Source: Microbacteriaceae bacterium VKM Ac-2855 (lineage in GTDB: Bacteria; Actinomycetota; Actinomycetes; Actinomycetales; Microbacteriaceae). Taken from it: DNA of 64,000 bases. The DNA lies in assembly GCA_013204985.1 (NCBI GenBank), contig JABMLG010000011.1, positions 62,001 through 126,000 of the forward strand. Direction: 5' to 3'. The notes beneath the pieces are model-generated. The model saw only the letters and a program-made list of their open reading frames with translations, had not been told where the DNA came from and did not search any database. Positions within the stretch are counted from its first letter, which is position 1; every line of letters starts with the position of its first letter. Positions 33,635 to 41,740 of the stretch are shown piece by piece. The position numbers and the translations under genes were made by a program.

Positions 33635-33874
33635 ATGGCGAGAACGAAGAACACCAAACCCGCGCGTGAAGAGGTCCGTTCGGGCGAAGAGGCACCCAAT
33701 CCGGTGTGGTTCAAGCCCGTTATGTTCGGCTTCATGCTGATCGGGCTCGCCTGGATCATCGTGTTCTACGTCAGCCAGGGGCGCCTCCCGGTTCCCGATC
33801 TCGGCAACTGGAACATCATGATCGGTTTCGGTATCGCGTTCATCGGCTTCCTGATGACCACGCGCTGGCGCTGA
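33635..33874 (+). CDS. crgA: Cell division protein CrgA
   Basis: The 79-residue protein has a basic N-terminus (MARTKNTKPAREEVRS), then NPVWFKPVMFGFMLIGLAWIIVF and NWNIMIGFGIAFIGFLMTTRWR, the two helices of the CrgA family. CrgA sits at the division site and helps FtsI, FtsQ and the SEDS system, matching its place beside pbpA, pknB and srtE. ATG 33635 is the only plausible start; its transcript may be leaderless. Confidence 0.95.
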   Translation: MARTKNTKPAREEVRSGEEAPNPVWFKPVMFGFMLIGLAWIIVFYVSQGRLPVPDLGNWNIMIGFGIAFIGFLMTTRWR

Positions 33875-33889
33875 TCCTCCCGACTCCCG

Positions 33890-33919
33890 ACGCCCCGCCC
33901 GGTTCGACCGGCGGGGCGT
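33890..33919 (+). terminator. Terminator after crgA
   Basis: ACGCCCCGCC (33890-33899) pairs with GGCGGGGCGT (33910-33919), followed by TT. It lies 15 bases after the crgA stop. Confidence 0.8.
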
Positions 33920-33947
33920 TCGTGCATCCCGCCTCGGAGAGGACGTC

Positions 33948-34724
33948 GTGCCAGAGCTGAACGTCGAGACCATCGTCTCCCGCTTGCGGGCTGCGGGTTG
34001 CGTTTTCGCCGAGGAGGAGGCGGCTCTGCTCATCGACGCTGCGAGCGACTCGGCTGCACTGGAGTCGATGCTCGCCCGCCGCGTCGCCGGCTTCCCTCTC
34101 GAGCCGATACTCGGCTGGGCCGCGTTCTGCGGCTTGCGTGTCATCGTCGAACCGGGCGTCTTCGTCCCCCGTGTGCGCACGGAGTACCTCGTGAAGCAAG
34201 CGCTGGCAGTGACCACGTCGAGTTCGGTGGTGGTCGATCTGTGCTGCGGCGCGGGCGCCATCGGTGCCGCCCTCGCCGCGCAGCGGGCGGGTATCGAACT
34301 GTACGCCGCCGATATCGAGCCTGCAGCGGTGCGCTGCGCCCGACGCAACCTCGCGGGCATCGGAACGGTGCTGCAGGGCGATCTCTTCGATCCCCTACCC
34401 GTGTCGGTGCGCGGCCGCGTCGACGTGTTGGCCGTCAACGCCCCGTACGTGCCGACGGATGCGATCGACCTGATGCCGCCGGAGGCGCGACTCCACGAAC
34501 CGCGTGTCACTCTCGACGGCGGTGACGACGGCCTCGCACTGCAGCGGCGCATCGCCGCCGAAGCGCGGTCGTGGCTCGCGCCGGGCGGGCACCTCCTCAT
34601 CGAGACCAGCGAGCAGCAGGGTCCGGCCACACTCGCCCTCTTTCGCGCGGCGGGGCTCGACGCCCGCATCAGCCACTCCGATGAACACGACAGCACGGTC
34701 GTCATCGGAATGACAGCCGTGTAA
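33948..34724 (+). CDS. PrmC/HemK-like protein methyltransferase
   Basis: The 258-residue protein has the class I SAM fold with VVDLCCGAGAIGAALAAQ for the SAM loop and YAADIEPAAVRCARRN for the second strand. The motif that in PrmC is NPPY reads NAPYVPTDAID here. The family is called putative protein N5-glutamine methyltransferase; a canonical PrmC modifies the GGQ glutamine of release factors. The N-terminal domain is short compared with PrmC. GTG 33948 gives MPELNVETIV. The gene is followed by a DnaA-box-rich gap and then a converging membrane gene. Confidence 0.8.
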   Translation: MPELNVETIVSRLRAAGCVFAEEEAALLIDAASDSAALESMLARRVAGFPLEPILGWAAFCGLRVIVEPGVFVPRVRTEYLVKQALAVTTSSSVVVDLCCGAGAIGAALAAQRAGIELYAADIEPAAVRCARRNLAGIGTVLQGDLFDPLPVSVRGRVDVLAVNAPYVPTDAIDLMPPEARLHEPRVTLDGGDDGLALQRRIAAEARSWLAPGGHLLIETSEQQGPATLALFRAAGLDARISHSDEHDSTVVIGMTAV

Positions 34725-34933
34725 TTATCCCCAGCTGTTAATAAACCTGTGGATAACTTCGGGATTCATTCACACCCCAGCGCCTGCGCGGATTCCGGGC
34801 GCCACACGGAGCAGGAGACCGCCCGATCCTCGCCGTTCCGCCTTAAACCATCAACCTGACCTTGAATTACACCGGCGTAGTTCTCCCCACTGTTAACAAC
34901 CCTGTGGATAACTCTCTCCCCAGCTGTGGGCAA
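34725..34933. promoter_or_regulatory. DnaA-box-rich intergenic cluster
   Basis: TGTGGATAA, the exact complement of the consensus DnaA box, occurs at 34748-34756 and 34903-34911. Near-matches TTATCCCCA (34725-34733) and TGTGGGCAA (34925-34933) flank them. Both full boxes follow similar CTGTTAAYAAMCC stretches, so the pair looks like a duplicated element. The gap 34725-34984 is between the ends of two converging genes, so these sites cannot control a nearby promoter in the usual way. Confidence 0.65.
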
Positions 34934-34984
34934 CCCTGTGCACGATGAACCATCGCGCCGTCGCCTCGGGACACGGTCTGCGCT

Positions 34985-35635
34985 TCAGGCGACGAATGCG
35001 CAGATACGGCGTGCGAGAGCAACCGGATCGCGGATGGGGACCGGGCTTCCGTCGCGAATCTCGATCGGACCGAGCTCGAACGCCATGGAATCGGGCGATG
35101 CTCCGCGAAATCGAAGGTAGATCGACGCTGGACGCAGAATCGAGCCACGCGTCACGATATCGAGCGAACGCAATTGGTCCCAGCGAGCCTCGCCGATGAT
35201 GGCGCCGTCGCCGTGGTCATCGAGAACGATGGCGCCGTCCTCGTCGCAGTACAAGACGCCGAATCTCGGATATCGGCGCCGCAGGTCGCGCGGAGTTCGG
35301 ATAGCGACAGCGATGGCCGTGCAAACGGTCGACTCCTCGAGGCCTCGTGCGAACTCAGCGGAGGCAAGCGACGCGGTGCTGTCCCGAAAGACGACGATCA
35401 GCGCGCAGATGATGAAGAGCGCACCCACCACGAGGAAGTTCGGTACCAGGAGTGCGATCACAGGAACATTGAAGACGACGGACTCAAGCGCGACGAGCGC
35501 GAGCAGCCCGAAGACGAGCGCGCCGATCCGGAGGTTGTAAAGAACGGCGATGCCGTAACGCCCGAGCACACCTGGACGAGTGTCTACGATGCGTAGAGAA
35601 CGTCCGTCGCCGCTCACATGCCTCGCAATCTCCAT
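34985..35635 (-). CDS. Two-helix membrane protein with soluble C-terminal domain, unknown function
   Basis: From ATG 35633-35635 the 216-residue protein starts MEIARHVSGDGRSLRIVDTR, has two close hydrophobic helices (IGALVFGLLALVALESVVF; VIALLVPNFLVVGALFIICALIVVF) around residues 38-85 and then a soluble domain with GVLYCDEDGAIVLDDHGDGAII and DQLRSLDIVTRG, a fold resembling a membrane-linked PH-like domain. I do not recognise the family. The frame is open much further upstream but that part is repetitive, low-complexity sequence. Confidence 0.6.
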   Translation of the reverse strand: MEIARHVSGDGRSLRIVDTRPGVLGRYGIAVLYNLRIGALVFGLLALVALESVVFNVPVIALLVPNFLVVGALFIICALIVVFRDSTASLASAEFARGLEESTVCTAIAVAIRTPRDLRRRYPRFGVLYCDEDGAIVLDDHGDGAIIGEARWDQLRSLDIVTRGSILRPASIYLRFRGASPDSMAFELGPIEIRDGSPVPIRDPVALARRICAFVA

Positions 35636-35840
35636 ACGCCCAGCAATCGGATCGTACTGCGGATCAGAACGAGCCGTCCGCGTTTTCACGCGTCCGGATA
35701 TGCCGTCCGCGCGGAGATCAGGTCTCGCCTCGGGCGGTTGCGCGCGCGGTGCAGCCGCGGATGCAGCGGAACGGCTCGGGGCACGACCGAGACGTCGGTA
35801 CGACTGTCGACTCGACTGCGGGCTGAAGCGTGTGCGGCGA

Positions 35841-36226
35841 CAGTCCGCGTCTCGACGTCGCCGGCTTCTCCTGCGGGAAGGACGAGTCGACCGGATGAGG
35901 AAGAACTGGACCCGGTTTTCCTCATCCAGCCCGTTCTCCCTCCGGCGAGGACACACGAGCGACCCCCGTCTCAGAACATGGGTGACGATGCACATCGCGA
36001 CGTCGCCGGTTCTCCTTCGGCGCGGACGAATCGGCCGGAGAAGGAACAACCAGGCCGGTTCTTCCTCGATCAGCCCGATCCTCCTCCGGCGAGGACATCC
36101 GCGTGAACCCCTGTCTGGGCATCGGGGACAGTCCGCGTCGCGACGTCGCCGGTTCCTCCCGTCACCGACATCTCCTGAGGGAAGGACGAATCGGCCGGTT
36201 GCCCGATCCTCCTCCGGCGAGGGCAC
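35841..36226. repeat. Three diverged ~144-bp tandem repeats with internal inverted stems
   Basis: The block CGACGTCGCCGG recurs at about 35853, 35998 and 36141 (145 and 143 bases apart). Each unit goes on through GGACGARTCGRCCGG and ends in CTCCGGCGAGG. The first two units contain near-palindromes, for example GAGGAAGAAC with GGTTTTCCTC and GAAGGAACAACC with GGTTCTTCCT. The 623-base gap 35636-36258 has no convincing gene; long open frames in it are Arg/Ser-rich and low in complexity. Confidence 0.8.
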
Positions 36227-36258
36227 TGCCATACCTGACCTGTTACCGGCGTGTTGGA

Positions 36259-37617
36259 TCAGAAGGGCGTCGGGCCGGGATCCGTCGGGGACGCATCGAA
36301 GATCGACACCGGCGGGGGCGAGTCGGTGAAGCGAGGCGCCGGTCTCGCGCCCGGTACAGGCGCGGGGCGGGTCGTCACCTGTCTCCCGGTGGGGGTCGTC
36401 CAGTCTGCGGTGCCGTCGGCGTGCGGGATGTAGGTCCACCGGTCACCGTGCCTCACATGATGATGAGCAACACATAAGGGCAGGAGATTCTCGGTCGCGG
36501 TGTGGCCGCCGTTGCGCCACTCGATCGCGTGATCCATCTCCGCCTTCGATGCCGGGCGGATACAACCCGGGAACATGCAGGTGTCGGCGCGCAGCTCGAT
36601 GAACAGACGCATCGCCTTCGGCGGCGTGCGCAGCATCCGCTCAACACTCGTCACCATGCACGTCACCGGGTCGGTGAACACCCGGAAGAACGCATCCCCC
36701 GCGGCGACGAGTTCGCGCGCGGTGTCGGCACCGATCACGCCGTACCCGTCGAGGTGACCGTGCGCGTCATCCAACCCCGCAGCGGTCGTCGCGGGCAACG
36801 TGACGCGCACTTCCGCGCGGATGCCGCGCACGAACGTCGGTGTCGGGGTGGTGTCGTCGTGGATCGGGGTCGTGCCGGCGACGTCACCGTCGCAGAGCAG
36901 ATCGCCGGCCGCATCCGCCCGCAACTGTGACAGGGAACGCTCCTCACCCTCAAGGTCACGGGCCGCACGGGCGATGCGATCGATGCGGTTGAACGCCGCG
37001 ACCGCGACCGGCGCCGGCAGCAGCGCGGACAGCGTCGCCATCCCATCCTGCTCCGGCGTGACCCACGCATTCCGCCGCCTCTTCGCTGCCGCGTGACGCT
37101 CGGCCAAGGGCGTCTCATCGAGCGTCTCACGCAGCTGCTGCAGCGCCTTCTTCAACTGCGCCGGCGTCGACTCGCCGGCGAGCTCAACCGCCCGTTCATC
37201 CAGCACGGCCCGGCAGGAGCGATCCAGGCCGCCGGCGACGTCGCAGATGACCTGCCCGGCAGCCCACCGCATCCGTGCATCCGCCAGCGCCGTACGTGTC
37301 AAAGGGAGATCCTCGACCAGGAGTTGCGCCCGTTCCAGCTCTCGCGATGCGACCCACTCCGACACGCCGAGCGCGACGGCGAACTCGGCGCGGATCGACC
37401 GCTCCACCAGCTCCCGCAGATCCCCGCGCACCATATGCTTCCCCGCCGCGAACAGTTCCGGCCGGTTCCGCGCAACGAGGTACCCGGCGTGCAACTCTTC
37501 GAGCCCCGCGAGAAGGGTCGGCGCGGCGGCACACGAGAGGTGTGCGGCGCGGTCTCCGTGCTGCCGGACCGCGTCGCGCACCTCCTCAGGTGTCTGCTCG
37601 TGACTCATATCTTCCAT
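36259..37617 (-). CDS. DUF222/HNH endonuclease-domain protein
   Basis: The 452-residue protein has the N-terminal DUF222 helices (GLEELHAGYLVARNRPELFA, VASRELERAQLLVEDLP) and a C-terminal HNH motif: FPGCIRPASKAEMDHAIEW and ENLLPLCVAHHHVRHGDRW. This 13E12-type family is abundant in Actinobacteria, often in many copies beside repeats, and is thought to be linked to mobile or repetitive DNA. Nuclease function is not proven for most copies. ATG 37615-37617 gives MEDMSHEQTPE; ATG 37608 is an alternative. It ends at the repeat array described above. Confidence 0.9.
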   Translation of the reverse strand: MEDMSHEQTPEEVRDAVRQHGDRAAHLSCAAAPTLLAGLEELHAGYLVARNRPELFAAGKHMVRGDLRELVERSIRAEFAVALGVSEWVASRELERAQLLVEDLPLTRTALADARMRWAAGQVICDVAGGLDRSCRAVLDERAVELAGESTPAQLKKALQQLRETLDETPLAERHAAAKRRRNAWVTPEQDGMATLSALLPAPVAVAAFNRIDRIARAARDLEGEERSLSQLRADAAGDLLCDGDVAGTTPIHDDTTPTPTFVRGIRAEVRVTLPATTAAGLDDAHGHLDGYGVIGADTARELVAAGDAFFRVFTDPVTCMVTSVERMLRTPPKAMRLFIELRADTCMFPGCIRPASKAEMDHAIEWRNGGHTATENLLPLCVAHHHVRHGDRWTYIPHADGTADWTTPTGRQVTTRPAPVPGARPAPRFTDSPPPVSIFDASPTDPGPTPF

Positions 37618-37720
37618 ACGGATATGACACCACAGACCGCCGACATCGAACACACGTTCGACCCGATCCGGAACAACTCACCCCGAAATCCACCCTGTGG
37701 AGGAGTCGACGGTGACGAAC

Positions 37721-38602
37721 TCAGCCGATCATGTACTTCACGGCGGTGATCGCGACCAGCAACACACACACGCCGGCGATCAGACCCACCTGCAGGCCAC
37801 GCTGGGAGCGCTGGCGGGTACGGGTGAAGATCAGGCCGATGAGAGCACCGGCGACGAGTCCGCCGACGTGCGCCTGCCAGGCGACCCCCGGCAGGATGAA
37901 GCCCGCGACCAGGTTGATGCCGACCACGATCAGGAGGCCGCGCAGGCTGCTGCCCATATGCCGCAGAATGGCGAAGAACGCGCCCATCAGGCCGAAGATG
38001 GCGCCGGACGCTCCGAGCACCCCCTGCACCGGGTCGCCGAGAAGGAGGACACCGACGGAGCCGGCGAATCCGCTGATCAGGAAGAGAGCGATGAACCGCC
38101 CTCGACCGAGCATGCTTTCGAGCTGCCCGCCGAAAATCCACAGTGTGTACATGTTCAGCAGCAGATGGAACGGCAGGATCAGGCTGAGCGCAGTGCTGTG
38201 GATGAAGATCGACGTCAGCATCCGCCACGGTTCGAAACCGACCGCCGGCGTGTACTGAGCAAGCGTGTACGCCGGAGCGTAGATCGTCGCATCGAGGAAA
38301 GCGCCGCCGATGACGGGCAGCATCTCGACCACCCATACGACGACGCAGAGCGCGATGATCGCGTAAGTGACGGTGGGCTGGCCCGGCTGCGTCATCCGCT
38401 TGATCCGCGTGAGCAGAGGCGAGCGGGTCTTGGGCGCCTGCTGTCGCTGTTGCGCCATGTCGTCGGGGCAGATCACTCCGACCGCGCCCGGAGTCTGGCA
38501 CTCGGGACAGATCGTGCGACCGCAGCGCTGACAGCGGATGAAGCTCTGCCGGTCGGGATGGCGGTAGCAGACGTTCGCCGCGGAGGGCGGGACCTGAGTC
38601 AC
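37721..38602 (-). CDS. Rhomboid-family intramembrane serine protease with zinc-finger N-terminus
   Basis: The 293-residue protein begins with a B-box-like zinc finger (CYRHPDRQSFIRCQRCGRTICPEC), then six helices with the rhomboid marks: HLLLNMYTLW, GASGAIFG with catalytic Ser, and QAHVGG with catalytic His. Rhomboids cleave membrane proteins within the bilayer. The zinc finger is an addition common in Actinobacteria. GTG 38600-38602 gives MTQVPPSAAN. It is downstream of the cyclophilin gene on the same strand with a terminator between them. Confidence 0.92.
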   Translation of the reverse strand: MTQVPPSAANVCYRHPDRQSFIRCQRCGRTICPECQTPGAVGVICPDDMAQQRQQAPKTRSPLLTRIKRMTQPGQPTVTYAIIALCVVVWVVEMLPVIGGAFLDATIYAPAYTLAQYTPAVGFEPWRMLTSIFIHSTALSLILPFHLLLNMYTLWIFGGQLESMLGRGRFIALFLISGFAGSVGVLLLGDPVQGVLGASGAIFGLMGAFFAILRHMGSSLRGLLIVVGINLVAGFILPGVAWQAHVGGLVAGALIGLIFTRTRQRSQRGLQVGLIAGVCVLLVAITAVKYMIG

Positions 38603-38627
38603 GGGTGGTGAACCTTCGGGTGCGGGA

Positions 38628-38658
38628 GAGGGCCGGGACCGATACGGTCCCGGCCCTC
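38628..38658 (-). terminator. Terminator between cyclophilin and rhomboid genes
   Basis: GAGGGCCGGGACC (38628-38640) pairs exactly with GGTCCCGGCCCTC (38646-38658), a 13-bp stem with a 5-base loop. It lies 33 bases after the cyclophilin stop on the minus strand. Confidence 0.85.
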
Positions 38659-38691
38659 ATGAGGCGCGCCTCGGGTGGATGGGGGAGAGGC

Positions 38692-39231
38692 TTACGCCTC
38701 GACGACGTCGACGGACTCGATGACGATCGGGTCGACCGGCTTGTCGCGCGCGTCGGTCTTCACGGTGCTGAGCTCTTGCACGAGCTTCTTCGAGGCGTCG
38801 TCCGCGACGGCGCCGAAGATGGTGTGCTTTCCCTGCAACCAGGTGGTCGGCGCGACGGTGATGAAGAACTGCGAACCGTTGGTGCCGCGTCCCATCTGCT
38901 TTCCGGCATTGGCCATGGCGAGGATGTAGGGCTCGGTGAAGTCGAGCTCGGGGTTGATCTCGTCGTCGAACTGGTAGCCCGGTCCGCCGATGCCCTGGCC
39001 GAGCGGGTCGCCGGCCTGGAGCATGAAGTCGGGGATCACGCGGTGGAAGATGGTGCCGTCATAGAGCTTGGCGGTCGTCTTCTCGTTGGTCTGGGGGTGG
39101 GTCCACTCGATGTCGCCGGTCGCGAGACCGACGAAGTTGCGGACCGTCTTGGGGGCGTGGTGCCCGTAGAGGTTGACGACGATGTCGCCCTTGTTGGTGT
39201 GGAACGTCGCGACAGCGGTGTGCAGAGGCAT
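38692..39231 (-). CDS. Cyclophilin-type peptidyl-prolyl isomerase
   Basis: The 179-residue protein has the cyclophilin fold: GDIVVNLYGHHAPKTVRNFVG, FHRVIPDFMLQAGDP with catalytic Arg, and GTNGSQFFITVAPTTWLQGKHTIFG. It has no signal peptide, so it is a cytoplasmic folding catalyst like PpiA of Actinobacteria. ATG 39229-39231 gives MPLHTAVATF; a longer frame upstream has no homology. It is divergent from the gene at 39366. Confidence 0.94.
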   Translation of the reverse strand: MPLHTAVATFHTNKGDIVVNLYGHHAPKTVRNFVGLATGDIEWTHPQTNEKTTAKLYDGTIFHRVIPDFMLQAGDPLGQGIGGPGYQFDDEINPELDFTEPYILAMANAGKQMGRGTNGSQFFITVAPTTWLQGKHTIFGAVADDASKKLVQELSTVKTDARDKPVDPIVIESVDVVEA

Positions 39232-39365
39232 GATGTCGATTCTCGCACAACGGATATGAGCGTCCGAGGGGTGCTGAGTGTCAATAGCCTGGGCGTGCGG
39301 TGCGCGTCCAGGATGATGAGTGGCAGTATTGGGTTGTTCGCTGCTCGTAGCCGATGGAGGTCCCA

Positions 39366-39923
39366 GTGGGTCTGTCACGTAAGCACAAGAAGGATCTGAA
39401 GCGCCTCCGCAAGAGCGCGGAAGCGGTCTGGTCCGAGCAGCAGGAGGTTCTCTCCCACGCTGCGTCCGTTCTCACGGAGAGCAAGCGCCAGGCGTCACGC
39501 CTCGCCGAGAAGGAAGTGGTTCCGCGCGTCAAGGGCGCATACGAGCACCGTGTCCGTCCTGTCTACGAGAGCGGCGCCAACTTCGTGGAGGATTCGGTGT
39601 CGACCGCCCGCGACACGGTGCTGCACAAGGTCGTTCCGTCCGTCGCCGCTGTCGTCGGCACCGCCGCGTCGGTGTTCGAGGCCGCGAAGGACTCGAAGAG
39701 CCGCGCCAAGCTGGGCGAGATCTCGAAGGCGCGCTGGGAGGAGCTCACCGCTCCTCTCGTGCCGCAGAAGAAGAAGTCCGGCGTCGGCACCTTCTTCATC
39801 GTCAGCGCTGCGGTCGTCGCGGTCGCGGGTGTCGGTTACGCCGTGTGGCAGACCTTCCGCGCCGATGATGAGCTGTGGGTCGCCGAGGACGAGCCGGCAG
39901 CGCCCGGCGACTCCGCCGCGTAG
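39366..39923 (+). CDS. Membrane-anchored helical protein of unknown function
   Basis: The 185-residue protein starts MGLSRKHKKDLKRLRKSAEA, very basic, with long helices (QQEVLSHAASVLTESKRQAS) and one membrane helix near the C-terminus (VGTFFIVSAAVVAVAGVGYAV). A short acidic tail follows (WVAEDEPAAPGDSAA). I know related sequences in Microbacteriaceae that are annotated DNA helicase, but no helicase motif is present here. GTG 39366 is preceded by GGAGG with 5 bases between, which fixes the start over ATG 39354. A terminator follows. Confidence 0.75.
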   Translation: MGLSRKHKKDLKRLRKSAEAVWSEQQEVLSHAASVLTESKRQASRLAEKEVVPRVKGAYEHRVRPVYESGANFVEDSVSTARDTVLHKVVPSVAAVVGTAASVFEAAKDSKSRAKLGEISKARWEELTAPLVPQKKKSGVGTFFIVSAAVVAVAGVGYAVWQTFRADDELWVAEDEPAAPGDSAA

Positions 39924-39933
39924 ATTGCTTCGC

Positions 39934-39964
39934 AAGGGCCGGGCCTCAATGGGGTCCGGCCCTT
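39934..39964. terminator. Terminator after the helical membrane protein gene
   Basis: AAGGGCCGG (39934-39942) pairs with CCGGCCCTT (39956-39964) around a 13-base loop that can extend the stem. It lies between converging genes and may serve both. Confidence 0.75.
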
Positions 39965-40018
39965 CGTCATGCCGTCATGCTCGGCCCGAGGGTGACCTCT
40001 CGGATGCGTCCCCGCACC

Positions 40019-40450
40019 TCAGTGCGGCAGCGACCACGCCTCGTTCATGCCCAACGCAACGTCGATGAGCTCGACGCGCTCGAGGCCCTCGACCTCGTCG
40101 ATGGGGAACCACGCGGCAGCATCGGTCGAACCGTCGAGTTCGTGGGTGAGTTCGCCACCGACGATGTGCGCTCGATAGATCACCCGGATCGCGTGCAGCG
40201 GACCGGCATCCGGATCGCTGCGCCGATGCGCGGGGATCACGTGCGAATCGACACCGATCAACGCGTCCAGCTCAGCGTGGAACCCGGTCTCCTCGAAGAT
40301 CTCGCGGATCGCCGCATCCGCCGGCGCCTCCCCCTCGTCGATACCGCCACCGGGCAGCGTCCACGCCGACCACGGGCCCTGGCTCCAGTGCGCCAGCAGC
40401 ATGCGGTCGCCGTCGATGATCACGCCGTACGCGGCGACTCGGATGTCCAC
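40019..40450 (-). CDS. Nudix hydrolase
   Basis: The 143-residue protein carries a Nudix box GGGIDEGEAPADAAIREIF with the continuing EETGF, i.e. G-x5-E-x7-RE-x2-EE-x-G, which binds magnesium and hydrolyses nucleoside diphosphate-linked substrates. WSAWTLPGGG precedes it. The substrate cannot be named. GTG 40448-40450 gives MDIRVAAYGV. It is 31 bases downstream of a lipoprotein gene on the same strand. Confidence 0.92.
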   Translation of the reverse strand: MDIRVAAYGVIIDGDRMLLAHWSQGPWSAWTLPGGGIDEGEAPADAAIREIFEETGFHAELDALIGVDSHVIPAHRRSDPDAGPLHAIRVIYRAHIVGGELTHELDGSTDAAAWFPIDEVEGLERVELIDVALGMNEAWSLPH

Positions 40451-40481
40451 CCGACGAGCCTAGACCCGCGCTCGACGCGGG

Positions 40482-41000
40482 CTACGCATCCCGATCGCAG
40501 GCCGTGTCGAAGAACTGCAGCATCGACACGAAACGGGCCCCTCCCGTGGCCGGGTCGGCCGTGAGCACCTGCTCCACGCCGAGACCGTCGAAGCTGGCAG
40601 GGGTGAATCGCAACGCAGTGGCCGCGGTCGCTCCTGAAGACGAGAAGACGCTCATCGTGTACACCCGGTTGGCATCGAGGTGATCGACCTGCGGATCCGC
40701 GGGCCAGACCGTCTGACCGGTCAGGTCGGTCGCTCCGATCGCGGTAATCGGCTCGGGAGAGGTCCAGGTCGCGACCCGACGGGCATGCGATCCGAGCACC
40801 AGCCTGCCGTCGTCGGCCGTGAAGAGTTGGATGCCGTCCGCCTCGCCCTCGCAGACGCGCACGTCGGCGACGATGACCCCGCCCTGGCTCCGGGCGATAC
40901 CGATAGCGGCGACAGTGGCCGGCGTCCGTGCGCAGCCGGTCAGCACCACCGCGACGGTGGCGATCGCGGTCAGGCCCGCGAGCGATCGTCGCCACCGCAT
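40482..41000 (-). CDS. Lipoprotein of unknown function
   Basis: The 172-residue protein has a signal peptide with a lipobox VLTGC (MRWRRSLAGLTAIATVAVVLTGC), so it should be anchored outside the membrane. The rest is strand-rich (GGVIVADVRVCEGEADGIQL) with two further Cys, one near the end (FFDTACDRDA), that may pair. I do not recognise a domain. It is followed by the Nudix gene on the same strand. Confidence 0.72.
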   Translation of the reverse strand: MRWRRSLAGLTAIATVAVVLTGCARTPATVAAIGIARSQGGVIVADVRVCEGEADGIQLFTADDGRLVLGSHARRVATWTSPEPITAIGATDLTGQTVWPADPQVDHLDANRVYTMSVFSSSGATAATALRFTPASFDGLGVEQVLTADPATGGARFVSMLQFFDTACDRDA

Positions 41001-41073
41001 CGTCTCCGACCTCTCCGACAGCGCCGCGATGCGCCGTCGATCCCGACTCTACGCGGACCCCGCTCGGCAGTGG

Positions 41074-41343
41074 TCAGTCGAGAGCTCGCGCGAACGCGGA
41101 CAACGCCTGCGACAGTGTCGGTGCGCCCTCGGCCCGGAACACCTGTTCGCCGTTCTCTCGCCGCACGATGACCGTCGGTGTCGAGCGGATGCCGGCCGCC
41201 TCGGCCTGCTCGGAGGCGAAGGCGACATCGAACTCCGCGATCCGAGCATCCGGAACCAGCCGGGCCGCCTCGCCGAGCACCGCACGAGCTGCGTGGCAGG
41301 GCCCACAGAAGGCGGAGGTGTACAGCTCGACGATCACTTTCAC
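41074..41343 (-). CDS. Thioredoxin-like protein
   Basis: The 89-residue protein has a CGPC active site (Cys13, Cys16) after MKVIVELYTSAF and the cis-Pro strand GIRSTPTVIVRRENGEQVF, so it is a short thioredoxin fold. It lacks the N-terminal helix of classical thioredoxin; the true thioredoxin is encoded at the right end of the window. GTG 41341-41343 is the start. It follows two small membrane protein genes on the same strand (about 50 bases), so the redox protein may belong with them. Confidence 0.85.
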   Translation of the reverse strand: MKVIVELYTSAFCGPCHAARAVLGEAARLVPDARIAEFDVAFASEQAEAAGIRSTPTVIVRRENGEQVFRAEGAPTLSQALSAFARALD

Positions 41344-41392
41344 TGCAACACCCCGCCAACCGCCACGATTCCCGCGGGGACTCGGTCAGGCC

Positions 41393-41740
41393 TCAGAGCA
41401 CAGCGGTGAGCAGCGCCGCGACAGAGCTCGCGGCGAACCAGCACAGCGCTGGAGCCAAGCCCGTACCGCGCACGCGCTCGACGGCTACACACCGGCCCAC
41501 GAGGTAGACCGGGCCGAGGAAGGCCCACGGCCAGGCGAACGCACGCACGACGCCCGCGTCCCGAACCGTGTCCTGATCCTTCGCCGCGAGGAAGATCGTC
41601 GCCGCCCATGCCAGCAGGACGAAGAACCCGTCGAGCCCCACGGAGCCGCCGGCTGCAGTGATCACCGGCACCAGTTGCAGGGCGGCGATGAGCCAGATGA
41701 GGCGGGAGGAGGCGACGTCGCGCGTCGTGGTGCCGCTCAT
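41393..41740 (-). CDS. Small membrane protein, downstream copy of a paralogous pair
   Basis: The 115-residue protein has three to four predicted helices (LIWLIAALQLVPVITAAGG, GFFVLLAWAATIFLAA) and WPWAFLGPVYLVGRCVAVER, which matches W-x-W-x-x-x-PVY-x-x-GR in the upstream gene. ATG 41738-41740 overlaps the stop of that gene by 4 bases, so the pair is translated together. No known family. Polar residues in the P-VY-GR block suggest a conserved functional core. Confidence 0.68.
   Translation of the reverse strand: MSGTTTRDVASSRLIWLIAALQLVPVITAAGGSVGLDGFFVLLAWAATIFLAAKDQDTVRDAGVVRAFAWPWAFLGPVYLVGRCVAVERVRGTGLAPALCWFAASSVAALLTAVL

Noticed and set aside
33596-34705. N-terminal extension of the sortase frame
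   Set aside because: It covers crgA and the methyltransferase gene on the other strand; homology starts at MIDPEPHD.
35636-36439. Extension of the two-helix membrane protein through the repeat region
   Set aside because: The sequence is Arg/Ser-rich, repetitive and overlaps the HNH gene; homology-like character starts at MEIARH.
36259-37617. DUF222/HNH gene as part of a new defence system
   Set aside because: This family is very common in Actinobacteria and no partner such as a methylase, helicase or toxin lies beside it.
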